Numbered from the stretch's first letter, positions 1-5,130 are shown. The stretch: 5,130 nucleotides of DNA from an uncultured Eisenbergiella sp. (GCA_948960675.1 CARDPF010000200.1:1-5130); one strand, 5' to 3'. A program made the numbers and translations. The notes: a model not told the origin generated them from the letters alone.

Positions 1-78
1 ATTACAGACTTGCAAGGCTTGCGGACGGGAAATACCGCCAAAAAGCCAGCAGCCTGTAATGGCTATGCGCCGCTGCGG

Positions 79-867
79 TCAGCTTTGCAGATCCCTCTTT
101 TTATATACCATGCCTGCCAAAAAAGCGCAGACCACCGTCACCCCAATTCCGATCCCCGCCAAACCGGCTTCCACTTCCGACCGGGTGAATATGTCAGCCG
201 CATTGGCGTAATAGTAAGGCGTCACATAACGCAGCCCCTCCAAATCCGGTACGATCCGGCACATCAGATCCATCATATAGAGCAAAACGGAAAAACCAAG
301 CGCCGCCCCGGTCTGTTTTTTGGCAGACACCGAAGAGAGCAAAAAGCAGACACTCCCCACCTCCAGCTGCATGAGAAGCTGCGCCCCATGAAACAGCCAA
401 AACTCCAGGCCCAGCGCCGTTTCCCCGGCCATCCAAAAACCCGCCAAAATCCATAAAAGACAGATGGCGTCAAAGAAAAACACCAATACCGCCATTGCCG
501 CATACTTCCAGCCTGCAATATATATTCTTCCAAAGGGAAGGGTATGCAAAAACTCCGCCGTATGCCCTTCCTCCTCCTTGGACAACAAGGCCGCCCCCGT
601 CATGGCCGCAAACATGGCTCCCCCGATGGCGAACACCAACGCCACCTCCGTGGCATAAAAGCCTTCTATCGTGGCCACATTTAAACGATCCAATCCCAAT
701 GCCACGGAAAACGTTCCCATCTGCGCATAAGCGTCCGCCATCCCTTCCATGGACTTTCGCAGGCCGCCAAACAGCAGGATGCAGCCAAAACACGAAAACC
801 CCACACATGCCGCCCAAATCCACAAGGACTTCACGTTCATTTTCAATTCATGGCATAACAGCGTCAT
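79..867 (-). CDS. ABC-2 type transporter permease subunit
   Basis: Membrane-spanning subunit of an ABC exporter, 262 residues, partner of the ATPase encoded immediately upstream. About six hydrophobic segments are visible: near residues 15-34, 74-95, 121-146, 159-181, 187-204 and 235-254. The stretch ALLSKEEEGHTAEFLHTLP (93-111), just after the second segment, is the cytoplasmic coupling region typical of ABC-2 permeases, and the protein ends in YKKRDL, also common in this group. The frame stays open upstream to 915, but I chose the ATG at 867 because AAGGAGGGG (877-885) sits about 9 nt before it. This start overlaps the ATPase gene by 20 nt, implying translational coupling. The family exports antimicrobial peptides, lipids or drugs; the substrate cannot be read from sequence. 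A single permease gene suggests a homodimer, unless a second permease lies beyond position 1. The 78 nt after the stop hold no convincing terminator. Confidence 0.9.
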   Translation of the reverse strand: MTLLCHELKMNVKSLWIWAACVGFSCFGCILLFGGLRKSMEGMADAYAQMGTFSVALGLDRLNVATIEGFYATEVALVFAIGGAMFAAMTGAALLSKEEEGHTAEFLHTLPFGRIYIAGWKYAAMAVLVFFFDAICLLWILAGFWMAGETALGLEFWLFHGAQLLMQLEVGSVCFLLSSVSAKKQTGAALGFSVLLYMMDLMCRIVPDLEGLRYVTPYYYANAADIFTRSEVEAGLAGIGIGVTVVCAFLAGMVYKKRDLQS

Positions 868-1738
868 GGCCTGTTTCCCCTCCTTCCTTTTGGTAATAGT
901 GCAGAAAAATCTCATCCAGGGACGGCTCCTCTATCAGCACATCCTCCACTTCCATCTGTTCTAAGCGGTGGAGCAGTTCCCGCATGCTGCCCGACCAGGA
1001 AAACCGCTTTTCCTCCCCCGCAGCGCGCACTTTTACATACCGCAGGCCGGATTGCATCAGGTGCTCCACCGAATCGGTCAAAACCAGCCTTCCCTCCCGG
1101 ATAATCGCCGCATGCCGGCAATACCGCTTTACCTCCGTGAGCACATGGGAGGACAAAAAGCAGGTCGCCCCCCGGGATGCCGCCTCTTTTAGCAGGTCAA
1201 AAAACGCCTCCTGCATCAGCGGATCCAGACCGGAAGAGGGCTCATCCATCACCAAAATCTCCGGCCGGGCCATCATGGCGCAGACGATACTCACTTTTCT
1301 GCGGTTGCCCAAAGACAACTCCCCTATCCGCTTCTTTTTATCCACCGCAAGAATCCTGCACAGCCGGTCCGCTTCCTTTCTGCAGTCTTTTTTCCGCGCT
1401 TTTTCGGCAAAGGCAATCACCTCCTCCACCCGCATGGACGGATAGAACATTGCCTCCGACGGCATATATCCCACATGACGCAGGATGTTTGCCTCGCCGG
1501 ACGCTATGTCCTGTCCCAATATCCGGATTTGCCCCTGTCCAAAATGCAAAAGCCCCAACATGCACCGAATGGTCGTGGATTTTCCTGCCCCATTTTGCCC
1601 AAGAAAGCCAAAAATGTCTCCCTTTTCCACAAAAAGGCTGACCCCCTCCACACCCCTGTGCCTGCCATACCGTTTTGTCAGGTTTTCAATGGCAATGGCG
1701 GTGTCACCGCCCTCCCTGCATTCCCCTTTTTCCCCCAT
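848..1738 (-). CDS. ABC transporter ATP-binding protein, BcrA/YxlF-like
   Basis: Cytoplasmic ATPase that powers the permease encoded next, 296 residues from the chosen start. Nucleotide-binding motifs are complete: Walker A GQNGAGKST (47-55), signature LSLGNRRKV (141-149), Walker B ILVMDEP (161-167) with Asp165 and Glu166, D-loop SGLD (169-172) and switch His198 in SSH. At the usual Q-loop the sequence is YMPSE (91-95), with Ser-Glu in place of the glutamine; this variant is familiar in related clostridial exporters. The signature LSLGN rather than LSGGQ is also typical of this subgroup. The C-terminal tail EPSLDEIFLHYY (271-282) is characteristic of bacitracin-resistance-like ATPases. I prefer the ATG at 1738, which has AAAGGGG 6 nt upstream, over the ATG at 1762, which has no ribosome site. 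The gene overlaps its upstream neighbour by 35 nt and the permease by 20 nt. Substrate unknown; peptide-antibiotic export or self-protection is the family precedent. Confidence 0.93.
   Translation of the reverse strand: MGEKGECREGGDTAIAIENLTKRYGRHRGVEGVSLFVEKGDIFGFLGQNGAGKSTTIRCMLGLLHFGQGQIRILGQDIASGEANILRHVGYMPSEAMFYPSMRVEEVIAFAEKARKKDCRKEADRLCRILAVDKKKRIGELSLGNRRKVSIVCAMMARPEILVMDEPSSGLDPLMQEAFFDLLKEAASRGATCFLSSHVLTEVKRYCRHAAIIREGRLVLTDSVEHLMQSGLRYVKVRAAGEEKRFSWSGSMRELLHRLEQMEVEDVLIEEPSLDEIFLHYYQKEGGETGHDAVMP
877..885 (-). promoter_or_regulatory. Ribosome binding site that fixes the permease start
   Basis: On the minus strand this reads AAGGAGGGG, a near-perfect anti-Shine-Dalgarno match about 9 nt before the ATG at 867. 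It lies inside the end of the ATPase gene and rules in favour of 867 over the more upstream in-frame start at 915. Confidence 0.8.
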
Positions 1739-2192
1739 CCTTTTCCCCTTTCTTATATGCATCCAGCATTTTGTTCAAATTTCTGGTGTCAATGGTCCGC
1801 TTGATCTTGTTGGCCCAAAAGACACACTGATAACACAACAGCATATAACCGGTAAAAAGCAGCGTGACCGCCGGATTTTTCCCATACCAGTCAAAGCCCC
1901 AGGACACCCCCGCATACAGGCCGGTGCACAACAGGCCTGCGCACACTTCTTTCTTTCCGATCCGCTCTGCTTCGTCAAAATTCCAGAGCAGATAGCACTG
2001 TAAATACCCTACCGCATAGGCCGACAGGACCATCTCCCATATCACCCAAACGCCGACGGTATCAATACCCTTCCAAAGCAGGTATACCATGTAAAAAAAC
2101 ATGATGCAGGCAAAATAAAGACACGCCTTATATTCAATCGCAATTTCCCGGCTGATAACCCTTTCCAGCCTTCGTCTTGCCTCACTCCTCAT
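1704..2192 (-). CDS. Four-helix membrane protein, DUF3021-like, partner of LytTR regulator
   Basis: Integral membrane protein of 162 residues with four hydrophobic segments at about 22-40, 46-68, 83-101 and 107-126. A short charged N-terminus precedes them, and a basic cytoplasmic-looking tail follows that contains KIKRTIDTRNLNKMLDAYKK (129-148). Four helices plus this tail, about 130-160 residues, and the position directly after a short LytTR regulator match the DUF3021 family as I know it; the assignment rests on this pattern, not on a search. Related regulator/membrane-protein pairs in streptococci (HdrRM, BrsRM) use the membrane protein to hold the regulator inactive, so an inhibitor or sensor role is inferred. 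The start at 2192 follows the purine-rich site GGGGGGAAGGGA and overlaps the regulator gene by 11 nt. The last about 14 residues (Gly/Lys/Arg rich) overlap the ATPase start and are probably poorly conserved. It could instead be an accessory exporter subunit. Confidence 0.75.
   Translation of the reverse strand: MRSEARRRLERVISREIAIEYKACLYFACIMFFYMVYLLWKGIDTVGVWVIWEMVLSAYAVGYLQCYLLWNFDEAERIGKKEVCAGLLCTGLYAGVSWGFDWYGKNPAVTLLFTGYMLLCYQCVFWANKIKRTIDTRNLNKMLDAYKKGEKDGGKRGMQGGR
1745..1751 (-). promoter_or_regulatory. Ribosome binding site for the ATPase gene
   Basis: AAAGGGG on the minus strand, 6 nt before the ATG at 1738. No comparable site precedes the alternative ATG at 1762, so this decides the start. 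It is embedded in the 3' end of the upstream membrane protein gene. Confidence 0.65.
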
Positions 2193-2634
2193 CGTCCCTT
2201 CCCCCCTGCAGCGTCCGGCGCAGCAGTCCGGCGTATTTTCTCGAAATCATGACCTGCTCCCCATTCTCCATGGTTGCCCGGATCCGGTTTCCCGGCTCGC
2301 TTTTCAAACGGCTGATTTTATGGATATTAAGCACCATGGATTTGGAACAGCGGAAAAAACCGCGGCCGCCATAGTAGGCCGCCAGTTCCCCTAAGCTTTC
2401 CGATACCCTGCACACCTGATCGGCCAAATAGGCAAAATTACCGCCGTCCACACTCTCCACATAAAAAATTTCTTCCGGCCGCAGAAGCAGCCGGACACCG
2501 TCCATACTCGCACAAATTCTGGGATCCATCCCCCGCGCGATGGCCGCAATGGCTTCCACCTGTCCGTTCATTTCCCGGTAACGCAGGATCACCTCATCCT
2601 CCCCGTGATCAATTTGCTCCAATTCCAGTCTCAT
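2182..2634 (-). CDS. LytTR-type DNA-binding transcriptional regulator (no receiver domain)
   Basis: Transcription factor of 150 residues. The first about 45 residues (MRLELEQIDHGEDEVILRYR onward) form the short N-terminal strand-helix segment seen in stand-alone LytTR proteins. A LytTR DNA-binding domain fills about 46-145, recognisable from LLRPEEIFYVESVDGGNFAY (50-69), FFRCSKSMVLNIHKISRLK (93-111) and the closing NGEQVMISRKYAGLLRR (124-140). No phosphoacceptor receiver domain is present, so it is not a classical response regulator. The start at 2634 is chosen because AAGGA (2646-2650) lies 11 nt upstream and because family members begin with this MRLELEQI-like segment. The frame opens at 2667, but the AAGGA there abuts that ATG directly. 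First gene of the four-gene operon and overlapped by its membrane partner, so it most likely controls this operon, possibly autoregulating through LytTR-like sites in the leader and upstream region. Confidence 0.92.
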   Translation of the reverse strand: MRLELEQIDHGEDEVILRYREMNGQVEAIAAIARGMDPRICASMDGVRLLLRPEEIFYVESVDGGNFAYLADQVCRVSESLGELAAYYGGRGFFRCSKSMVLNIHKISRLKSEPGNRIRATMENGEQVMISRKYAGLLRRTLQGGRDDEE

Positions 2635-2720
2635 CCAAAGCCCCGTCCTTTTCGTCCAAACCAGCATTCCTTAGGCTACCGCCGCGTTTTATACCCACGC
2701 AGTAAACCCCCATGCGCAGG

Positions 2721-2729
2721 CCGAACTGT
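2721..2729 (-). promoter_or_regulatory. LytTR-like binding site, downstream copy
   Basis: Minus strand reads ACAGTTCGG, which fits the published LytTR half-site pattern [TA][AC][CA]GTTN[AG][TG] at every position. It lies just after the predicted transcription start. No tandem partner occurs at the usual spacing of about 21 bp on the same strand, so binding here is a hypothesis. Nine-base degenerate matches also arise by chance. Confidence 0.35.
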
Positions 2730-2737
2730 TACGTTCC

Positions 2738-2765
2738 ATTGTACCAGATTCCGGCTCATTTACAA
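2738..2765 (-). promoter_or_regulatory. Sigma-A-type promoter with extended -10 for the LytTR-ABC operon
   Basis: Minus-strand -10 TACAAT at 2743-2738 is preceded by TGG, forming an extended -10 (TGGTACAAT). A moderate -35, TTGTAA at 2765-2760, lies 16 nt upstream. Transcription should start near 2731, leaving about 95 nt of leader before the regulator ATG at 2634. No other convincing promoter was found between here and the operon. Confidence 0.65.
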
Positions 2766-2795
2766 CACACGACATCCTATCCTGCACTTTTAGAA

Positions 2796-2808
2796 CGCCA
2801 AGTTGGCG
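2796..2808. repeat. 13-nt palindrome CGCCAAGTTGGCG
   Basis: Two perfect 6-nt arms, CGCCAA and TTGGCG, flank one central base about 30 bp upstream of the -35 of the LytTR operon. It could be an operator for a dimeric regulator, or a short hairpin if transcribed. No specific protein can be named. Confidence 0.5.
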
Positions 2809-2810
2809 CA

Positions 2811-2819
2811 ACAGTTTAG
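2811..2819 (+). promoter_or_regulatory. LytTR-like binding site, upstream inverted copy
   Basis: Plus strand reads ACAGTTTAG, again a full match to the LytTR half-site pattern, about 50 bp upstream of the -35 of the LytTR operon promoter. It is inverted relative to the copy at 2721-2729, whereas characterised LytTR sites are usually direct repeats. It abuts the 12-bp palindrome at 2819-2830. Confidence 0.35.
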
Positions 2820-2830
2820 ACAGTACTGTC
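2819..2830. repeat. Perfect 12-bp palindrome GACAGTACTGTC
   Basis: A perfect dyad with no spacer, about 55 bp upstream of the -35. Dyads of this form are typical operators for dimeric repressors or activators. No matching regulator is encoded in the window, since LytTR proteins do not usually use such sites. Position upstream of the -35 would suit activation or an unrelated role. Confidence 0.5.
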
Positions 2831-2907
2831 ACTTCGTTTAGCCATGAACCTTGGACAGCGTGTCTGCAACCGGGACGGGGAAGCACAGCGCAGGCCGGTA
2901 ACGTTTA

Positions 2908-2939
2908 AAGGCCAGGGTAGTGATACATACCCTGGCCTT
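2908..2939 (-). terminator. Hairpin terminator after the small membrane protein gene
   Basis: A perfect 12-bp stem (AAGGCCAGGGTA paired with TACCCTGGCCTT) with an 8-nt loop begins 8 nt after the stop codon of the gene at 2947-3276. On the minus strand the stem is followed only by TTTAAACGTT, so the U-tract is weak, but the stem is long and GC-rich. It separates this gene from the LytTR operon promoter. In the plus direction there is no gene to terminate. Confidence 0.7.
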
Positions 2940-2946
2940 ATCGCTC

Positions 2947-3276
2947 CTATTCCAATATCTTGCGATTGTACTTCTGCCTCTTCCTATACTCCTGCCCTCC
3001 GCTGTTTCCCCTGCGGTATTCTTCCATACGCTGTCGTTTTCCCAAAATATCGTCTCCTGTCCCGGGCAGGGGATAGCCTTTGAAAACCCGTGCCAGCAAT
3101 CCCTGCACATACCGCAGCCCTAGGGACAATGCGATATCCGCCCGCATCAGGCCAAGCAAGAGCATGTGGTATGCCTTACTCCCGACGCGTTTTTCCGGCT
3201 CCGTATCCTGTGCCAGATACGCTACAATCAACAAAAGAAAAACAGCCACCAAAAAAATCACCATTGTCCCCTTCAT
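2947..3276 (-). CDS. Small membrane-anchored basic protein of unknown function
   Basis: I do not recognise this 109-residue protein. Residues 4-22 (TMVIFLVAVFLLLIVAYLA) form one strong hydrophobic segment, either a transmembrane anchor or an uncleaved signal; no lipobox cysteine or clear signal peptidase site follows. Residues 36-66 form a second, moderately hydrophobic stretch (HMLLLGLMRADIALSLGL onward) that may be amphipathic. The remainder is polar and strongly basic, rich in Arg, Lys, Tyr and Gly (KRQRMEEYRRG, EYRKRQKYNRK). The ATG at 3276 is chosen because GAAGGTG sits 6 nt upstream and because the hydrophobic segment then falls at the very N-terminus, although the frame opens at 3324. 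It has its own promoter (3350-3378) and hairpin terminator (2908-2939), so it is probably a single-gene transcript. That it is a real gene is supported by these signals and by the coherent protein pattern, not by homology. Confidence 0.75.
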   Translation of the reverse strand: MKGTMVIFLVAVFLLLIVAYLAQDTEPEKRVGSKAYHMLLLGLMRADIALSLGLRYVQGLLARVFKGYPLPGTGDDILGKRQRMEEYRRGNSGGQEYRKRQKYNRKILE

Positions 3277-3349
3277 ACATTTCACCTTCTTTTCTGCACT
3301 GATCTGCCAATGGGACTCCAACACCGGTTTTCCTTATCTTTCTGTTTTT

Positions 3350-3378
3350 ATTGTAAGCTTTTTATCTGTAACAGTCAA
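3350..3378 (-). promoter_or_regulatory. Strong sigma-A promoter for the small membrane protein gene
   Basis: Minus-strand -35 TTGACT (3378-3373), exactly 17 nt spacer, and -10 TACAAT (3355-3350). Each hexamer differs from consensus at one position. Transcription should start near 3343, giving a leader of about 67 nt before the ATG at 3276. A/T-rich palindromic sequence lies upstream and could act as an UP element or operator. Confidence 0.8.
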
Positions 3379-3394
3379 CTTTTATCGCTGCATC

Positions 3395-3413
3395 CAAAAA
3401 TTTTTGTACAAAA
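3395..3413. repeat. Two overlapping 12-bp A/T palindromes upstream of a promoter
   Basis: CAAAAATTTTTG (3395-3406) and TTTTGTACAAAA (3402-3413) are both perfect palindromes and share five bases. They end 16 bp upstream of the -35 of the small-gene promoter. They could be an operator, or an A-tract UP element that binds the RNA polymerase alpha subunit; low complexity makes chance occurrence possible. Confidence 0.45.
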
Positions 3414-3503
3414 CGTCCAAAAACCCCTTCCCCTGTTTTAGCACTATCCCTTGGAAACGCCTCATGTCCTGAGACTAAATGAAACAACATTACAGGCTGA
3501 TTA

Positions 3504-4781
3504 TCACAAAGCCCGTCTAAAACGGTTCCAGACCTTCCCGCATCCAAAACAGAGTAAGGTTCCTGTCAGGGCAGCAGCCGCCCAGAGCCACAAAACACTG
3601 GCCCACCCGTGCTGCTGCGCCATCCGGGCAATCCCGTAACTGGAAACCGCACTTCCCACATAGGTGCAGGAATTGAGCAGACCCGAAACCGTCCCCACCC
3701 TGTTGCTCTTTTTAAAATAGGGCGGAACCATACTCACCAAAATCACATTCACACCGTGCATACATCCCACCGCCCCTGCCGCCAGCAAAACTGCCCCTGC
3801 CGCGCTGTGGGAGGGAATAGCCGCAAGTCCGAAGGCGCTCCCAAAGCCCAGTAAAAACAGGATGCCAGCACATACCATCTCATTGCGAAACCATCTCCTG
3901 TTCAATACGGAAGTCAGTTCCAGACAGACCATCCCGAAAACAGGCAGCAGAACCCCGCTCAGTATGGACACAAAACTGGCCAGATGAAACGTCTCCGACA
4001 AATAGACCGGCATCCATGTTGTGATTCCGTCCCGCAAAAGCCCCTGCATGACAATCGCAGCCATAATGACAGCCAACATTCCCGCTGTACGTGCAAAGAA
4101 AAAATTTCCGCCCTTGGCTGCCCCTGTCACTTTGGCTTGCAGGGACATCCCCCCGTTCCCGCCGCTGCCCTTTAACGGTGATTCGTCTGATCCTGCAACT
4201 GCCCCCAGCTGCTTTTCCACCACCATAATGCCCCGCATCCAAAGAAATGCGAAGCCAAAAGCAATGCCCGCGCACAGAAAAAACAGACTTCTCCACCCCT
4301 TCCAGACGATGCAGACGGGCGCAAGCAAATATATGGCAATCGTCCCCACAGCCGACCCCCAGGTCACCCGCACACAGCTTTTTTTATAGGCATCCTCCTG
4401 CAGATAGTCCGACAAAATCTTCACCATCGGGGGCCACAAAAGGGCCTGCGCAAAACCGTTAATACACCAAAAAACCAGAATGGCCCCAGGCCTTGCAAAA
4501 ACCGGTACCAGCACGTTCATGCATGCGGAAGTCATCAGTCCCGTAAAAATCAAACGCCCGGGATTTACCCTGTCCCCCAGCCATCCGCTCACCAGCTGCC
4601 CGGCGCCGTATGTAAGAAAACTTCCCGTCACCGCCATGGAGGCCGCCACTTTACCGATTCCTTCCGTCTGCACAATCTCCAAAAGAACCGCCCCATAATT
4701 GATTCTGGTAAGATAGCTGACAAAATAACAGACGGTGCACAGCGCCACCAAAAGTCTCCGAAACCGCTCCTCCCGCATCAT
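3504..4781 (-). CDS. MFS transporter, organophosphate:phosphate antiporter (OPA) family
   Basis: Cytoplasmic-membrane transporter, 425 residues, with about 12 hydrophobic segments split by a polar central loop (about 190-228, Gly/Ser/Lys rich). Family marks include YLTRINY (23-29), the loop motif GWLGDRVNPGR (66-76), the helix-4 region FWCINGFAQALLWPP (104-118) and LLRDGITTWMPVYL (248-261). Arg26 and Arg250 fall where GlpT has its phosphate-binding arginines 45 and 269, so a phosphorylated substrate exchanged for phosphate is likely. Which one (glycerol phosphate, sugar phosphate or other) cannot be read. The start is the ATG at 4781 (ATGATG, so 4778 is also possible), with AAGGTG 8 nt upstream. 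The longer frame to 4802 needs a TTG start and lacks support. It overlaps the DeoR-type gene by 4 nt, implying coupled translation and probable control by that regulator. I see no good terminator in the 227 nt after its stop. Confidence 0.9.
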   Translation of the reverse strand: MMREERFRRLLVALCTVCYFVSYLTRINYGAVLLEIVQTEGIGKVAASMAVTGSFLTYGAGQLVSGWLGDRVNPGRLIFTGLMTSACMNVLVPVFARPGAILVFWCINGFAQALLWPPMVKILSDYLQEDAYKKSCVRVTWGSAVGTIAIYLLAPVCIVWKGWRSLFFLCAGIAFGFAFLWMRGIMVVEKQLGAVAGSDESPLKGSGGNGGMSLQAKVTGAAKGGNFFFARTAGMLAVIMAAIVMQGLLRDGITTWMPVYLSETFHLASFVSILSGVLLPVFGMVCLELTSVLNRRWFRNEMVCAGILFLLGFGSAFGLAAIPSHSAAGAVLLAAGAVGCMHGVNVILVSMVPPYFKKSNRVGTVSGLLNSCTYVGSAVSSYGIARMAQQHGWASVLWLWAAAALTGTLLCFGCGKVWNRFRRAL

Positions 4782-5130
4782 ACATCCATCACCTTCCCGC
4801 AAATCACATGCACCCGGTTCTCCCGGTACAAATCATAAAGTTTCGTTTCCAGACCGGAATCTGTCACCAAAACCGTCCCTTCCCCCACATCCGCCAATTT
4901 CAGCAGACCGCTCTTTTCAAACTTACCGCTGTCCGCCAGAAAGACGGTCCGGTCCGCCTGCTTAATCATCTTCTTCTGGACATGGAAAAGCTCCCCGTCA
5001 TAGTCCATGATTCCATACTGCATGGACACCGCAGAAGGAAACAAAAACGCGGTTTTTACATGGAAATGATCCAGCATTTCCAACGCCCACGGCCCACAAA
5101 AAGCACTTTCCCTGCGCAAAAAACAACCGG
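4778..5130 (-). CDS. DeoR-family transcriptional regulator, C-terminal part (5' end outside window)
   Basis: Visible are the last 116 residues of a protein that continues beyond the right edge; the reading frame is open to position 5130, so the N-terminal helix-turn-helix, if present, lies outside. The visible part matches the DeoR C-terminal sensor domain, which binds phosphorylated sugars or related metabolites: CGPWALEMLDHFHVKTAFLF (residues 11-30 of the visible part), then SAVSMQYGIMDYDGELFHVQ, and the conserved KKMIKQADRTVFLADSGKF with the LADSxKF core, followed by VLVTDSGL. Family members are about 250 residues, so roughly half is seen. The stop TGA shares bases with the transporter start (ATGA), so the two genes form an operon. 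The inferred role is local control of the downstream transporter in response to its phosphorylated substrate or a metabolite. Confidence 0.88.
   Translation of the reverse strand, partial: GCFLRRESAFCGPWALEMLDHFHVKTAFLFPSAVSMQYGIMDYDGELFHVQKKMIKQADRTVFLADSGKFEKSGLLKLADVGEGTVLVTDSGLETKLYDLYRENRVHVICGKVMDV

Larger units (their letters stand above)
2635..2946. other. Intergenic region of 312 nt ahead of the LytTR operon
   Basis: No gene is supported here on either strand. In order along the minus strand it carries the hairpin terminator of the upstream small gene (2908-2939), a 12-bp palindrome (2819-2830), a LytTR-like 9-mer (2811-2819), a 13-nt palindrome (2796-2808), an extended -10 promoter (2738-2765), a second LytTR-like 9-mer (2721-2729) and a leader of roughly 95 nt. 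The 10-mer AACTGTTACG at 2724-2733 recurs with one mismatch in inverted orientation at 2807-2816 (AACTGTTGCG on the minus strand). The promoter and the 13-nt palindrome therefore lie between two inverted arms, which could mark a small dispersed repeat. Confidence 0.6.

Noticed and set aside
1..78. Possible terminator or start of a further exporter gene after the permease
   Set aside because: There is only a short weak stem (AGCC/GGCT) before a run of five T on the minus strand, and no ATG or GTG start on that strand. I could not support either feature.
984..1641. Two overlapping plus-strand reading frames of about 153 codons
   Set aside because: Both are antisense to the ABC ATPase and reflect its GC-rich codon use rather than real genes.
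1485..2003. Long plus-strand reading frame (172 codons)
   Set aside because: It lies antisense to the ATPase and membrane protein genes, whose translations carry clear family motifs. Its own translation is Pro/Cys-rich and shows no domain pattern.
2689..2886. 65-codon minus-strand reading frame across the intergenic region upstream of the LytTR gene
   Set aside because: It would need a GTG start with no ribosome site, it contains the operon promoter and the palindromes, and the translation has no recognisable pattern. It is noted under findings only as a sign of possible repeat origin.
3440..3503. Possible terminator after the transporter gene (CTCA/TGAG inverted repeat near 3460-3473)
   Set aside because: The stem is only 4 bp and is not followed by a T-run on the minus strand, so it is too weak to call.
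3880..4296. 138-codon minus-strand frame inside the transporter gene
   Set aside because: It is an out-of-frame shadow of the MFS transporter, which has a continuous 425-residue frame with family motifs on both sides.
1..5130. tRNA, rRNA, CRISPR array, transposase or riboswitch
   Set aside because: No cloverleaf, repeat-spacer pattern, transposase-like protein or recognisable riboswitch core was seen on either strand.

Overview
The window looks like a chromosomal segment from a moderately GC-rich Firmicute, most likely a gut Clostridia/Lachnospiraceae member. This is inferred from gene types (stand-alone LytTR regulator with a DUF3021-like membrane partner, BcrA/YxlF-type ABC exporter, OPA-family permease with a DeoR regulator) and from strong AGGAGG-type ribosome binding sites. 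No rRNA, tRNA, CRISPR or transposase gene was seen. Every gene I can support lies on the minus strand, so transcription runs from high to low coordinates.

Right part (about 5130 to 3504): the C-terminal sensor half of a DeoR-family regulator enters from beyond the window edge. Its stop codon overlaps by 4 nt (ATGA) the start of a 12-helix MFS transporter of the organophosphate:phosphate antiporter (OPA) type. Both arginines that bind phosphate in GlpT appear to be kept. The pair looks like a regulator plus uptake system for a phosphorylated small molecule.

Middle (3503 to 2947): a strong sigma-A-like promoter (TTGACT, 17 nt, TACAAT) with overlapping A/T palindromes upstream drives a single small gene. 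It encodes a 109-residue, N-terminally membrane-anchored, basic protein of unknown function. A 12-bp perfect hairpin just after its stop probably terminates it.

Left part (2946 to 79): a 312-nt intergenic region holds two perfect or near-perfect palindromes, two LytTR-like 9-mers in inverted orientation and an extended -10 promoter. It leads a tightly packed operon of four overlapping genes: LytTR DNA-binding regulator, four-helix DUF3021-like membrane protein, ABC ATPase and ABC-2 type permease. The first two resemble the LytTR regulatory systems (regulator plus membrane-bound partner) known from streptococci. Here they are joined to an exporter that they probably control. The final 78 nt contain no start codon for a further minus-strand gene, so the operon may end with the permease.

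Nothing in the window is clearly a wholly new system. The most interesting parts are the LytTR/DUF3021/exporter unit with its symmetric promoter region, which may be a dispersed intergenic repeat, and the orphan small membrane protein gene.
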